Below are positions 12,897-22,914 of a stretch of DNA of 64,000 nucleotides, piece after piece. This DNA is from a virus, in the IMG/VR virus record IMGVR_UViG_3300043449_002688, positions 90,802-154,801 of that record; one strand, written 5' to 3'. Positions within the stretch are counted from its first letter, which is position 1. Every line of letters begins with the position of its first letter. The notes beneath the pieces were generated by a model. The model ran no database searches. It saw nothing but the letters and a program-made list of their open reading frames with translations, and was not told where the DNA came from. The translations under genes and the position numbers were made by a program.

Positions 12897-13091
12897 ATGG
12901 GGAAAGTTATTTCATTGGATGAGTTTAAACGCCTCAAGGAACGAGGCGAATCTATTCAGAAGCTACTAAAAATAGCCATGGAAGCGGCGGAGAACGGTAA
13001 CGAAGAGCTACTTTTGGCCATGGAAGATGAGCTAGAAGAATTATTAGAATTAGAATTAGAATTAAATTTAATTAAAGACAAGGATGAATAA
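12897..13091 (+). CDS. hypothetical acidic protein, 64 aa
   Basis: Begins MGKVISLDEFKRLKERGESI; start 12897 is favoured by GGAG six nt before it. An upstream in-frame ATG at 12852 would add 15 residues without a good ribosome-binding site. Helical, with a Leu/Glu-rich C-terminus (ELEELLELELELNL). Last coding gene before the GGA-hairpin RNA, probably on the same transcript. Function unknown. Confidence 0.6.
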   Translation: MGKVISLDEFKRLKERGESIQKLLKIAMEAAENGNEELLLAMEDELEELLELELELNLIKDKDE

Positions 13092-13200
13092 CAGGGAGCA
13101 AGGAAGCTCCCGTTGTAAGCATTTAGCAGGACGCTATTTTGAGCAGGACGCTCAGTGCTTATGGTTCCCCAGCTCCGTAAAAAGAGCTGGGTTTTTATTT
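13079..13200 (+). ncRNA. CsrB/RsmZ-like GGA-hairpin RNA (CsrA sponge candidate)
   Basis: After the last gene come three hairpins whose apical loops present GGA: GGGAGC-AAGGAA-GCTCCC (13094-13111), TAGC-AGGAC-GCTA (13124-13136) and TGAGC-AGGAC-GCTCA (13140-13154). The latter two sit inside a TAAGC/GCTTA stem (13116-13120/13157-13161), and all are followed by an intrinsic terminator. Their cores read CAAGGAAG, CAGGACG and CAGGACG. From established knowledge, CsrB carries repeats CAGGA(U/C/A)G in loops and CsrA/RsmE prefers CANGGANG. A further linear CAAGGATG lies at 13079-13086 in the preceding gene. I infer a 3'-end RNA that titrates host CsrA/RsmA. Alternative: a ribosome-binding decoy, since AGGA also resembles Shine-Dalgarno. 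Confidence 0.55.
13168..13200 (+). terminator. intrinsic terminator of the plus-strand region
   Basis: CCCAGCTC (13168-13175), loop CGTAAAAA, GAGCTGGG (13184-13191), then TTTTTATTT (13192-13200): an 8-bp GC-rich perfect stem with a T tract. It separates the plus-strand small-gene region from the convergent baseplate gene, whose stop is at 13201. Confidence 0.95.
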
Positions 13201-16200
13201 TTAATTTGAAATTAAACTAACTGTAATATCTGCTGTAGGGTCAACAATGTAAGCTTTTTCAAATGCAGCAACTGGTATTAGATCATTTGCAGAAGAGTAG
13301 GACGGAGAAGTTACAGCTACTGCTACAACGCCAGGAATATAGTTGGCTGCAGATACCATTTCGCTGATAGAAACAGATTGACCTACTCCAAGAGCATTAA
13401 CATAACCAGCAATTGCAGCTTTTACGTTTTCTCTAATTTCAGAGAAAGGTACTCCAGTTTTAACTCGAACTGTAAATGCAGCAGTAATTCTACGAACAAT
13501 TGCTTGTTTAATATCAATGTCAGTACCTGCTGCCCTAACACCAGGATAAGTTAATGGATCTGATGAATCGCCATAAATAATACGGTTAAGCTCTTTAACA
13601 AGACCTTGATAATAAATATAAGAATCTATACCAAAATTAAGCGATTGATTAAATCCAAGCTTTCCAGATACAGACAATGTTGCACCTAAAGAAGCACTGA
13701 CTTTATCCATCAGTTCTGGGGTATTAAAAAGAACTGTAGCTTGAGAAGCATTGGTCGGTCCAACTGCAAAGACTTTTTTGTATAAAGTTATCGGATCTTT
13801 TTCTTCTACATTTACATTTAAATATTCTCCGCCCAATGCAGCAGAAATGCTTTGGTTGAAAGTAGGAGATATGTAAATTCTACTAGGAGTTGGGAATGGA
13901 GTGTTATTATCTGCAGGTCCCAATACTGTATATCTGCCATAGTTTTGTGGACTCAAAATGTTTGTAGCAATATTTAAAACATCTCCTGGCATAACTGAAT
14001 CGTATGAATAAAAATTGATATTGTTTACGTCGCCAACTTGAGCAATTTCTTCTACGCCATTGTCGTTTTTAATCCAGAAGGCATTTCCAAACACTCGAAC
14101 AACTTGGAAAGTTCCTAGATTGCCTTTGTTGAATTCGCGCTTTTCCCAATAAGTGCTATTTGCAGCATCAGGAAGATTGCCAATATTTCCGTTAACGAGA
14201 GAAGCATAGATAGTTCCAGCATAGAAAACTCTTTGATCAACTGCATAAGTAGTAGAATTAGACCAATCAGTTGTAGCGTTTTCTTCTGAAATTCTTACCC
14301 AATCACCTTCTTTTACTCCGCCAGCTAGCAAACCAAGAGAACTTCCAGCGATTGGAATATAAGCCATGAAGTCGCCATGTTTTTCTATCTTAAACTTAAC
14401 AGTAGTATTTAGAGTAATAGTGCGTTTAGTCTGGAAAGTACCAGGACCAGTGATATCGACCCATCCTCCGGCGTTATTTAAAGAAAGGGTTGTTGTGGTG
14501 TCAAACCCAAGAGATTTGTTTTGTCGAACTGTATTTTTTATAGTTACCCATTGATTAGGCAACAAACCTTTTTTAGTTTCAAAAGGTACTTGTATTGCAC
14601 CAAGTTTATTGTTAACTTTTCGGCCTGAGCCTGAAGTAGCGATTTCAACTCTATTAGAAGTTCCACCAGCAATTTGAATGCTGCCAGTTGTACCAAATGT
14701 TTTAGTAGAAATCTGTAATTGCTTTCCGTATTTTGAAAGATTAATATTAGCTACATTTGAAAGACCAGTAACTGATAGTTTATTCCAAAACCTAACAAGT
14801 TGTTCAGATGTAACTGCTACAAGTCTAATTTCTTCGCCAATTTCAGGCTCTGTTACCCAAGATTTTTTAACCTGGAACATTGGGTCATATTGAGCGGCAG
14901 CAAGGTTAGTAGTTTTGATCGAGTTTTCGCCATCGCTCATCATTAAATATTTAGTTGAACCGATTACAGTTCCAACAATAGTATTCGTAGAACTGCTCGT
15001 AGCAATTATTGAAGATTGAGTCTCTATAATGTTTTTAGCTAAAGCAGGGTCATAATAAGAATCTATAACCACATAGCTGCCACTATAAGATTGATAAGAA
15101 GGTGTGGCTATTGTTATCTTAATATCTGCTCCTTTTGGAAGCAGAGTATTTGTTGCAAATCTTACAAATCTAGAGCTAGATCTAATGTAGAGATTTGTAA
15201 CCGTAGTGCTTATGTATCCGCTAGAAAGTAATATATCTTCAGTAGAAAGATCTATTATATCTTCTGTCGTTCCATCAGGGCCGATTTCTGCCAAAGCTCT
15301 ATTTGGTAAATAAGTTGCTACATAATCTACTATATCTTGAGCTGTAGTGTTACATGAACCAAACTGTAGGTTTTCGTCAGCTTGCCCGCCTAAACATCTA
15401 GCTAGATAACCTTGATCTACACATTCACCGTAAGTACCTCCAGTAGCCGAAGCATTTCCACCAACTGGGTAAGTAAATGTAAACATGCTTGAGTTGTAAG
15501 TATTTACTGTAAAAGTTCCATTCAAAGATTCAACAGTAGTTTGCCAGTAAGCAGTTGCAGAACTTGGTATGTTGTTTGTGTTGCTTGCCTGTAATGAGAT
15601 ATAAGTTTGGCCTAAATATTCAACTAAATCATTAACTCCATAAGTTGTAGCACTACTCCAATCCGCCAAATCACTATTACTAATACGAACAATATCTCCA
15701 ACTAATAGACCTACAGTTGAAGCTGTATTAACTGTAACAGTATTACCTACTTTAGTAATAGAAGTAATATTTGTTAGCGCAGAAGGTGCTTTAGATTGGA
15801 AGTCTACTCGTCCAGTGTTAATGCTTCCAGCAGTAGATCCAGGTTTAATGTACTGAAATTGATTTGTTCCCAAAACTCTATAAACTGCAGTTAATCCATT
15901 ATAAGGAGTGCCTGCATTTGAGACTAAAATAACATTTCCTTCGCTTAAATTATGGGCCGTAGAAGTTGTAATAGTTACAAGATTGTTGGAATGAACACCG
16001 TAAGTAATGTTACTTCCAATTCCTAAACTAGGAGCTTTAACTGTGAACTTAGTTGAGTTTACTATACTGTCAATAGCATAAGTTCCATTAATTGGGCTAT
16101 TAATTCCATCAGAAAGTACAGTGCCTGCTAAGCCAATTCTTTGTCCTTTTATAGCATTGTGAGCAGCAGTTGTTTCTACAGTAATAACCCCATTTTTATT

Positions 16201-19200
16201 TTCTAAGCTAGTAAAGTATAATTTATCAGAAACATAATCGCCAGTTGGAACTTCAACAGTAAATGAAGTTGGGGTAACATTTGTAACTTTACCTGTAATA
16301 TTTTTATTAGCAGCTAAGAAATCCGTTGTTCCGATATTAACGACATCGCCTACATGAACTTCTGCTGCGCCAACGTCAAATCCAGTGAATGTACCTACTT
16401 CATAAGTAAAGGTAAGAATATCTTTTGCTCCGCTAGTAGTTTTTTCTATAGTAAAGGCTGTAGTATTATCCCAATTTGGAAGTCTTGGCTCTACGATTGG
16501 TAATGTAATGGCTAAATCAATTACTTCTGAAGCAGTAAGAGTATGAGTAAGTCCGGTTACATCGTTTGATTTAGGGTAAATAAAGCCTACTCGCATTTTA
16601 TTGCCAGAAGGACCAAAGTCTGCTGCCTTCATCTTCAAGCTAAAAGTATCTCCTGTAAGATTTACATTTGCTTGTCTAAATACTTTAAAGTTATCAAAAA
16701 CAAATCCATTAAAAGAAGATGGACTGTTTAAGGGTAAGTTTGATTCTAAGTCTGTTGCTGAAAAATCTTGTTGCGTAGGAGCTGAATTACCTGATACTAA
16801 AAGTTTACGTGAAACTGGTAAAGTATAAGTTTTAACTTGAGCGTCTTGATCGGCAACAACTAAAGAAGAATCTTCAGAATCAAATTTATAAGAAGACCTT
16901 AAGAAATACCTGTCAGAACTTTGTATATATGATCTTTTAGCAAAATTAGGTAAATTACTGTTATATGTACTAGGAACCAAATTTGGATTTAAATATGAAG
17001 GTGGTAAATAATTCAAATAATTATTAGCATCGTTATATTCAACTGCAAAAATCCTTTCATTTTTATTGCTTTCAGGAATAATAGTTTCAGTTGTAGTATT
17101 ATTTTTTGGAACTATTTCCAAGAAGTCTGCTTCATCTCCACCTAAATTTTTGTAATTAGAAACAGTAATAGTTGTTCCGTCAATTCCAGTCCCAAGCGTA
17201 CCATATGTAAATGACGGAAACCCAACTTCAGAATCTGTTTTTGCCACAAATCCGTAATGTGATGGGATGTTTTTTCTAGCCACATTTAATGGTAAGTTCA
17301 ATGCTTGTCCGCCTTGATCCATTGCTGCTATAAAAATTTCACCATTTGAATCTAAACTTATTGTAGAAAATCTAATTTTAGAGCCAATGATTTCTGCATC
17401 TACTCCAGATAGCTGTATTTTTGTTTCATTAATAAAATCAACTAATGACCCTGGAGTAAAGTTAAGCTCTTGCATAGGGGCAGAAGATCTAATGATAGCT
17501 ATTCGGTTTGTATTAACAGTAACAGAGCCAGAAATTGGGCGAGAAACTGCACCGTCATCAACAATAATTTGACCTAATGAAGCTTCTTCTATTCTCCAGA
17601 ATCCTTGAAAATTTTTTAAAACAGTTGGATCATCTGGATTAGCCCAAACTAATAACCAATCATTTTTTTCTGCTAGATCAAATCCTTCAGGAGAACCGCC
17701 CAATGATTCAGAATTAATAGTAAGTTTTGTTCCTGATTTACTAAAAGTAAGAGTAGAATTTATATTTAATTTATTTGGAATATTTACACTATCGCCATCC
17801 ATCAAAAACCATATTCTACCATAAGAAGAAATACCATTTAAAGGTGCGCTAGTTACATTTCCTCTTGCGTATTGAGACCCAGCAGTAATTTTGTCTTTTG
17901 GTTCTAATGGAATAGTAAATCCGATTTGCCCAGTTTGTTTGTTAAGAGTAAAATCTGATTGTTGGCCTGTTGAGCTTAAATCTGCTTCAGCATTAAAGAT
18001 TTGAGGTAAGAGTGTTCCGCCTGTAAAAAGTAAAGAAGCTTCACTGCTAACTCCTCTGGCAGAAGTAAATGCCAATCTCTCACCTACTATTGTTGTAATA
18101 ACCCCAGGCATTTTAGCGTTAAATACTTTAGCCCAAGTTTCCAGAGAAGTTGTTGATGAAACAGAAGCTTGTGGATCAATTTTTTGAAAATCTACGTTAT
18201 TAAATGTAACTGTAATTTCTTCTGTATTATCTACAATATAAGAAAGAGTTACACCGGCTGAAATACCTACTAACCAATCTGATTTTAAATTAGTATAAAT
18301 TCTAGCAACTTTGCCATCTTGGAATAAAGGTATGTCATTTTTATAAAGTCTGATTGTTAAAATTTCTTCTTTTGGAAAATTAAAGATGTCGTTAGCATCT
18401 TCGCCTTGTGTATAATCTACAACTTTAATTGAGTTAACGTCTCTGTCTCTTGGATAAAGTGCTAGGCTAGTTCCACCATTTAATGTAGCAGCGTTAAAGT
18501 TTAGTGAAGTATTTCCATTAATACTGGACATAACTTCAAAACAAGTTGCAGAACTTGGTACTGTAAAGTCTGCAATATTAAAATTATGCACAGTTTGAAC
18601 GCCGTTTATTTCTACTGCTAAAGAAGGTGAGTTTTCTAAATTATAAGGACCTGGAGTATAATTTTGTACAGTAGCTTGAGCGATTGGTTTTTGTCGAAGC
18701 TGAACTTCTATTTCTCCACCTACAGCTTCATCTACTACCGTTTCAAATTTTGAACCAACAAAATTAGGCTCGTATCCAGTTCCGTCATCAAATATTAATG
18801 CTGCTGTAGAATCAGGATATTCAATTACTTTTGCTGAAGCGACTTTTTTTAGCTCATCTTTAGCGATTACTCCAATTGAATAATATTCAATTGCAGAAAT
18901 AATGCCTTTTGCTTTTGCTTGTTCATAGCTTTTAATTCTAGCTCTAATATCGTCATCAGTATCAGCATCTTTACCGTTAATAAATGCATTTTCGTTAAAA
19001 ATAGAAGCAGAGAAAGACATTCCAACAGCTTCTTTAATTGCACCGCGAGGTACATTCCCTGATGTTCCTGGTTGTTCACATTTTACAGGAACATTCGTTA
19101 TGGTAGTTTCTCCATCAATGATTGTAACTTTTGTAGTTGTTTTAAATACAGAAGGACTACCATTAACATCAGGTGCAGTTCTAACAGAAGCTCCTACATT

Positions 19201-19776
19201 AATAATTCTATTTCCGCCTTGAGCTAAAACTACAGCCTCTCCAATATTATGAAATTTAGTAGTAGGAGAAGTTGGGGCAAGGTTAATAGACCAGAAAGCG
19301 CCGCCTGATTCAGGTTGTGCGCTTATGTAATCTAAAGGACCTTCAGAGTTAGCTGTTCCGCGTCCTATGTAAATTTTTCCAGTAGGACTAAAAGTAGATG
19401 CATCAGAAACGTATATAACAGATGAGCCAGCAATTGGAGCTGGTTGACCTGAATAAACTCTAGTGCTTCTTTTTTGAAAAGATGTATCTGTAATAGTTAC
19501 TTGGCCAGTAGCTGCAGTTGCGGCAAAAATTGGCACTTTTTTATCAGAAGCCAATCTTTGTAAAGCTTCACCACTAGCTCGATCTACTGAAAGAGCATCG
19601 ATCATCCCAATCATGTCTGCCGAAGCCTTGAACATATTTTGAGAAATTGCTTCTATAAGCTGAGCAAGAACTGAACTTTGGTTAAGGTCAATATCTTTTC
19701 TAAGTCTCGCAAGAATTCCGTCAATTAAATCGCCTGCAATTTGTTCTTTAGACCGTAGCTGTGGAATTTCAGACAT
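13201..19776 (-). CDS. giant baseplate J-like protein with carbohydrate-binding modules
   Basis: 2191 residues, several times a normal baseplate J. Residues 1-120 look like the gpJ/gp47 start (LIDGILARLRKDIDLNQSS, then DRASGEALQRLASD), and the last 110 like its end (VRVKTGVPFSEIRENVKAAI, then IPGVVAVAVTSPS). The intervening 1700 residues are beta-rich modules; two (near 1374 and 1837) have the pattern DWS..TTY...D.V.Y.G..Y.S......N.P....YW of CBM5/12-like chitin-type binding modules. Inference: a wedge protein that also carries surface-glycan-binding domains. A GAGAGGC site and a late motif 35 nt upstream support the start. Confidence 0.8.
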   Translation of the reverse strand: MSEIPQLRSKEQIAGDLIDGILARLRKDIDLNQSSVLAQLIEAISQNMFKASADMIGMIDALSVDRASGEALQRLASDKKVPIFAATAATGQVTITDTSFQKRSTRVYSGQPAPIAGSSVIYVSDASTFSPTGKIYIGRGTANSEGPLDYISAQPESGGAFWSINLAPTSPTTKFHNIGEAVVLAQGGNRIINVGASVRTAPDVNGSPSVFKTTTKVTIIDGETTITNVPVKCEQPGTSGNVPRGAIKEAVGMSFSASIFNENAFINGKDADTDDDIRARIKSYEQAKAKGIISAIEYYSIGVIAKDELKKVASAKVIEYPDSTAALIFDDGTGYEPNFVGSKFETVVDEAVGGEIEVQLRQKPIAQATVQNYTPGPYNLENSPSLAVEINGVQTVHNFNIADFTVPSSATCFEVMSSINGNTSLNFNAATLNGGTSLALYPRDRDVNSIKVVDYTQGEDANDIFNFPKEEILTIRLYKNDIPLFQDGKVARIYTNLKSDWLVGISAGVTLSYIVDNTEEITVTFNNVDFQKIDPQASVSSTTSLETWAKVFNAKMPGVITTIVGERLAFTSARGVSSEASLLFTGGTLLPQIFNAEADLSSTGQQSDFTLNKQTGQIGFTIPLEPKDKITAGSQYARGNVTSAPLNGISSYGRIWFLMDGDSVNIPNKLNINSTLTFSKSGTKLTINSESLGGSPEGFDLAEKNDWLLVWANPDDPTVLKNFQGFWRIEEASLGQIIVDDGAVSRPISGSVTVNTNRIAIIRSSAPMQELNFTPGSLVDFINETKIQLSGVDAEIIGSKIRFSTISLDSNGEIFIAAMDQGGQALNLPLNVARKNIPSHYGFVAKTDSEVGFPSFTYGTLGTGIDGTTITVSNYKNLGGDEADFLEIVPKNNTTTETIIPESNKNERIFAVEYNDANNYLNYLPPSYLNPNLVPSTYNSNLPNFAKRSYIQSSDRYFLRSSYKFDSEDSSLVVADQDAQVKTYTLPVSRKLLVSGNSAPTQQDFSATDLESNLPLNSPSSFNGFVFDNFKVFRQANVNLTGDTFSLKMKAADFGPSGNKMRVGFIYPKSNDVTGLTHTLTASEVIDLAITLPIVEPRLPNWDNTTAFTIEKTTSGAKDILTFTYEVGTFTGFDVGAAEVHVGDVVNIGTTDFLAANKNITGKVTNVTPTSFTVEVPTGDYVSDKLYFTSLENKNGVITVETTAAHNAIKGQRIGLAGTVLSDGINSPINGTYAIDSIVNSTKFTVKAPSLGIGSNITYGVHSNNLVTITTSTAHNLSEGNVILVSNAGTPYNGLTAVYRVLGTNQFQYIKPGSTAGSINTGRVDFQSKAPSALTNITSITKVGNTVTVNTASTVGLLVGDIVRISNSDLADWSSATTYGVNDLVEYLGQTYISLQASNTNNIPSSATAYWQTTVESLNGTFTVNTYNSSMFTFTYPVGGNASATGGTYGECVDQGYLARCLGGQADENLQFGSCNTTAQDIVDYVATYLPNRALAEIGPDGTTEDIIDLSTEDILLSSGYISTTVTNLYIRSSSRFVRFATNTLLPKGADIKITIATPSYQSYSGSYVVIDSYYDPALAKNIIETQSSIIATSSSTNTIVGTVIGSTKYLMMSDGENSIKTTNLAAAQYDPMFQVKKSWVTEPEIGEEIRLVAVTSEQLVRFWNKLSVTGLSNVANINLSKYGKQLQISTKTFGTTGSIQIAGGTSNRVEIATSGSGRKVNNKLGAIQVPFETKKGLLPNQWVTIKNTVRQNKSLGFDTTTTLSLNNAGGWVDITGPGTFQTKRTITLNTTVKFKIEKHGDFMAYIPIAGSSLGLLAGGVKEGDWVRISEENATTDWSNSTTYAVDQRVFYAGTIYASLVNGNIGNLPDAANSTYWEKREFNKGNLGTFQVVRVFGNAFWIKNDNGVEEIAQVGDVNNINFYSYDSVMPGDVLNIATNILSPQNYGRYTVLGPADNNTPFPTPSRIYISPTFNQSISAALGGEYLNVNVEEKDPITLYKKVFAVGPTNASQATVLFNTPELMDKVSASLGATLSVSGKLGFNQSLNFGIDSYIYYQGLVKELNRIIYGDSSDPLTYPGVRAAGTDIDIKQAIVRRITAAFTVRVKTGVPFSEIRENVKAAIAGYVNALGVGQSVSISEMVSAANYIPGVVAVAVTSPSYSSANDLIPVAAFEKAYIVDPTADITVSLISN

Positions 19777-19811
19777 AAGCCTCTCGTTTTAATTTAGTGT
19801 GGAATACTAAA

Positions 19812-19820
19812 AAGATTAGG
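19812..19820 (-). promoter_or_regulatory. CCTAATCTT late motif, copy 2
   Basis: Minus strand ACCTAATCTTTTTAG, overlapping the stop of the LysM-gp25 gene, 35 nt before the baseplate-J start at 19776. Confidence 0.6.
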
Positions 19821-22800
19821 TTTTATTTTTTTTTGAAGTAACAGTAATTCTTGGTAATTCTGCCGAAATTGGCAATCTTATATCAGTATTTGTAATATTT
19901 AATAAACTGTTAATTGTAATAGCAGGACCGCTTTTTTGAATTTCTACCGCTACCAATCCTGCAAATCTAGGATCATTCTTAAAGCTTTCGTTTATTGAAT
20001 CAGCTATAGATTGAGCTTTAACTTCTGAAGTATTTTGTCCAATAAGATCTGGAATACCAAAATTAGGATCTTGCAATAAAGAATTTGAATTAGTTTTAAG
20101 AATCATGGTTGCTGCTTGAACTATATTCGTTAATCCTGCTGCGTATTTTATATCTCCTCCGCCAGTAAGAATTAAATCACCTTCGCTATTTAACAAAAAA
20201 TCTATTTTTGCTATTTTTGCTAAATTGTTTAAATCTTTTAATTCTGGGGTTATTTTATAAATAGGCTCTTGATCGGGAGGAAGATTAGATGGCATTGCTA
20301 TTATCATGTCTGAATTAACAGTATGGGGCTGATAAATTCTTATATAAGCATTATCTGACGGTTTGTAAGAGGTTATTGGAGTAAAATTGCCCGCTTCAAA
20401 AGTTATAAAAGTTTGAGCAGTATTAATTATATCGATTGATTTAATTTTTCTTATGCTTATCGTAGAAGTATTTGACCCAATTTTAACTATTTGTCCTACA
20501 TAAAGCTTTTCCCCAGAAGGTATAGAGATAGTATCTCCACTAAATGAGGCTAAAATTTTAACTTTTTTTCCTTCTTCATCTACGTATGGAGCTTTTAATT
20601 GATTTAATGCTGCTATTTCAATCCATTTTTCAGGATCTCCCAAATATTGGGTAGCTAATTGCTCTAAAGTTGCATTATAAGGAAAAGGAACATAAATTTT
20701 TGAAGTATATTCGCCTGAAAAAGTTAAACCTTCATTAGTAGCAAGATCTTTGTAATATGTATAATAATCTTCTTTATATTCTGAATTAGCAGAATCCATT
20801 AATTGAACAAAAGAATTTAATTGCATTATAATATTATTAAAATAGGAAAGCAGTTCAATGTCATTGGTTGATAATTTTTTCTTTACCAAAGGAGTTGAAA
20901 CTAGATTAACCCTGTTATAAGTTTTAGAAGCTCCACCCAATGCAGCAGAAATATAAGCGGCAAAGTTAGATGATTGTTTGATTAGGTTAATAAGATCTTC
21001 AGTTGTTTTATCTTTTGCGGCCTCAATTGCTTTAGTTATAGAAGCTCTTTGCTCGTCCGTAAGAGGCAATTCATCTATATTAATTTCTTCTAATAACGCT
21101 GCATTTGCAGTGGGGTCATCAAATATTTTTGATAAAGGGTCTGCTGTTTCCTGCTCTTTGCTTTCTTTTGGCACATTAGTAGGCTTATTTGATTCCTCGG
21201 CTTCCGCAGATTGATTTGCGCTAGCTTGTGCATTAGCTTCGTCGGTTTTTCCATTATCACTTGGAATACTTTCCCCAGTTTTAGTTTTAGCTTTGGGTAT
21301 TTTTACTGTAAATAATATAGGATTTGTAATTTTTTCTTTTAATCCACTATTGTAATATCCTTTAATTCTTAAATAATAAACACCGTTATCTTCTAATTGA
21401 TTGTCGGGGATTTCACTTTCGTTTATATTTTCCCAACCATTAATAGTTCCTTTATAAGTTGCAAAAAAACCAGTTGTTGTTTTTTTTCTCCAGTAGCTAT
21501 TAAATTGAATATTTTTTGAAATTTCAACATAAAAAAAATTAAAAGCACCTATTGCAGACCATTTAAAAGTTGGAGTTAAGCTTTCAACAATACTATTAGG
21601 AATAGTTATACTTACTGAATTTGTTTTATCCGCTTCAAGTTCTGCAATAGTTTCTGTACTGTAGCTAAGTCTAGTTCCTATAGGCTTAGCTTTAGGGTTA
21701 TTTTTAACATACTTATCCAATATTGAAGAATTTTGATTTATATATTTGCCAATTGGATCTGAAAGATCTTTAATAATACTTTCTTTAAAATCTCCTACAG
21801 AAAGTGCTACACCGGCTATATCTTTCATAAGAAGTAAAACTTCGCCTATAGGATTAATAAAAGTTTGCTTAATATCAGATCTTATTCCAGAAAGAATTTG
21901 TAATGAAGAAGATATTGCTCTACGGGCTTGGCTTATTCCAGCGATAATATTAGAAAGCTTATTTTTGTCAGTTGTAACAGACGATAAACGAGGTTTTACA
22001 AAAATATCTCCTGTTAATGGCGCTCGTCTCCAAGCTGTCAATTCAATACTATAGTTGTATTCTAAAGATCCTGCTACTTTTTGAATAGAATAGCTGTTTA
22101 ATGTACAATAATATTTTTCACGATCTTTTTTCATCCAAAAAGTTAAACGCCATTTATTGTTTTTGCTTTCTTTTTTTGCCGATATGTAAAAATCAAGAAA
22201 TCTTTTTAGATCATGAACAGTTGCAAATCCTGTTGATTTTAAAACTTCAGCATTTGCAGTAAACTTTCTAGTTAAAGGAGAGTTATAAAGATTTTGTTGT
22301 GGTCCCCCCTCCTCAAAAGCTGCAAACTTTTTAAATTGATTTACGGTATTCCCAGCAGCTTTTATAGTATTTTTAAAAGCATATTCTAAAATTGGAAAAT
22401 CAGAACTATTAGTGCTAGAAGAGCTTTTTAAAATCGGCCAAACCCCTGTAGTTCCGCTAATGCTAATTTTTCTTAAAGGAGCACCATTATGTGTTTCTAC
22501 AATACCTTTCATGGTAACTTCTGTTAAAGTTGCGGTAGGGGTTTGAATGCTGATTGCTGATGGATTTATAGGAAATGTATAAATTGCTGGAATCTTTTCT
22601 ATTTGAACAGTAGAGCCGTTTTGTTCAATCTGAAAACCATAACCATAGTCTGCATTAAAATCGTTTAAATCTAATTTAGCATAATTAAAAAAGTATGCTG
22701 CGTCAGAAAATCCATTATAATTAGGTCCAGTAACTATGCCAGTAAATGAATCTTCAAGAGGATTTTTTCCATATATAATGCCGTCTTTTTTGCTGATTGC

Positions 22801-22851
22801 ATTTGCGCCAGTCGGAATTTGTGGTGGTATTCTTGAAATATCGATTGCCAT
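19816..22851 (-). CDS. baseplate protein: hub-like, LysM and gp25-like fusion
   Basis: 1011 residues. The N-terminal 270 (FPINPSAISIQTPT, then GTTGVWP) resemble gp53/LysM-type baseplate assembly proteins. Residues around 430-530 form an Ig/FN3-like segment (TPTFKWSAIGAFNFFYVEIS). A LysM-like segment near 725-790 reads LEQLATQYLGDPEKWIEIA. The C-terminus (about 885-990; DIKYAAGLTNIVQAATMIL, then LQDPNFGIPDLIG) matches GPW/gp25, the baseplate wedge. In most phages gp25 is a separate gene of about 130 residues, so this is a fusion. It connects wedge and hub in the tail tip. Confidence 0.75.
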   Translation of the reverse strand: MAIDISRIPPQIPTGANAISKKDGIIYGKNPLEDSFTGIVTGPNYNGFSDAAYFFNYAKLDLNDFNADYGYGFQIEQNGSTVQIEKIPAIYTFPINPSAISIQTPTATLTEVTMKGIVETHNGAPLRKISISGTTGVWPILKSSSSTNSSDFPILEYAFKNTIKAAGNTVNQFKKFAAFEEGGPQQNLYNSPLTRKFTANAEVLKSTGFATVHDLKRFLDFYISAKKESKNNKWRLTFWMKKDREKYYCTLNSYSIQKVAGSLEYNYSIELTAWRRAPLTGDIFVKPRLSSVTTDKNKLSNIIAGISQARRAISSSLQILSGIRSDIKQTFINPIGEVLLLMKDIAGVALSVGDFKESIIKDLSDPIGKYINQNSSILDKYVKNNPKAKPIGTRLSYSTETIAELEADKTNSVSITIPNSIVESLTPTFKWSAIGAFNFFYVEISKNIQFNSYWRKKTTTGFFATYKGTINGWENINESEIPDNQLEDNGVYYLRIKGYYNSGLKEKITNPILFTVKIPKAKTKTGESIPSDNGKTDEANAQASANQSAEAEESNKPTNVPKESKEQETADPLSKIFDDPTANAALLEEINIDELPLTDEQRASITKAIEAAKDKTTEDLINLIKQSSNFAAYISAALGGASKTYNRVNLVSTPLVKKKLSTNDIELLSYFNNIIMQLNSFVQLMDSANSEYKEDYYTYYKDLATNEGLTFSGEYTSKIYVPFPYNATLEQLATQYLGDPEKWIEIAALNQLKAPYVDEEGKKVKILASFSGDTISIPSGEKLYVGQIVKIGSNTSTISIRKIKSIDIINTAQTFITFEAGNFTPITSYKPSDNAYIRIYQPHTVNSDMIIAMPSNLPPDQEPIYKITPELKDLNNLAKIAKIDFLLNSEGDLILTGGGDIKYAAGLTNIVQAATMILKTNSNSLLQDPNFGIPDLIGQNTSEVKAQSIADSINESFKNDPRFAGLVAVEIQKSGPAITINSLLNITNTDIRLPISAELPRITVTSKKNKT

Positions 22852-22904
22852 AATAATCTAAATCCTACAAACCCTTAAATACTTTAATTAATTGTTTAAT
22901 TCAT

Positions 22905-22913
22905 AAGATTAGG
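22905..22913 (-). promoter_or_regulatory. CCTAATCTT late motif, copy 3
   Basis: Minus strand CCCTAATCTTATGAATT, 1 nt after the stop of the 185-residue gene and 53 nt before the LysM-gp25 start. Confidence 0.6.
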
Positions 22914-22914
22914 G

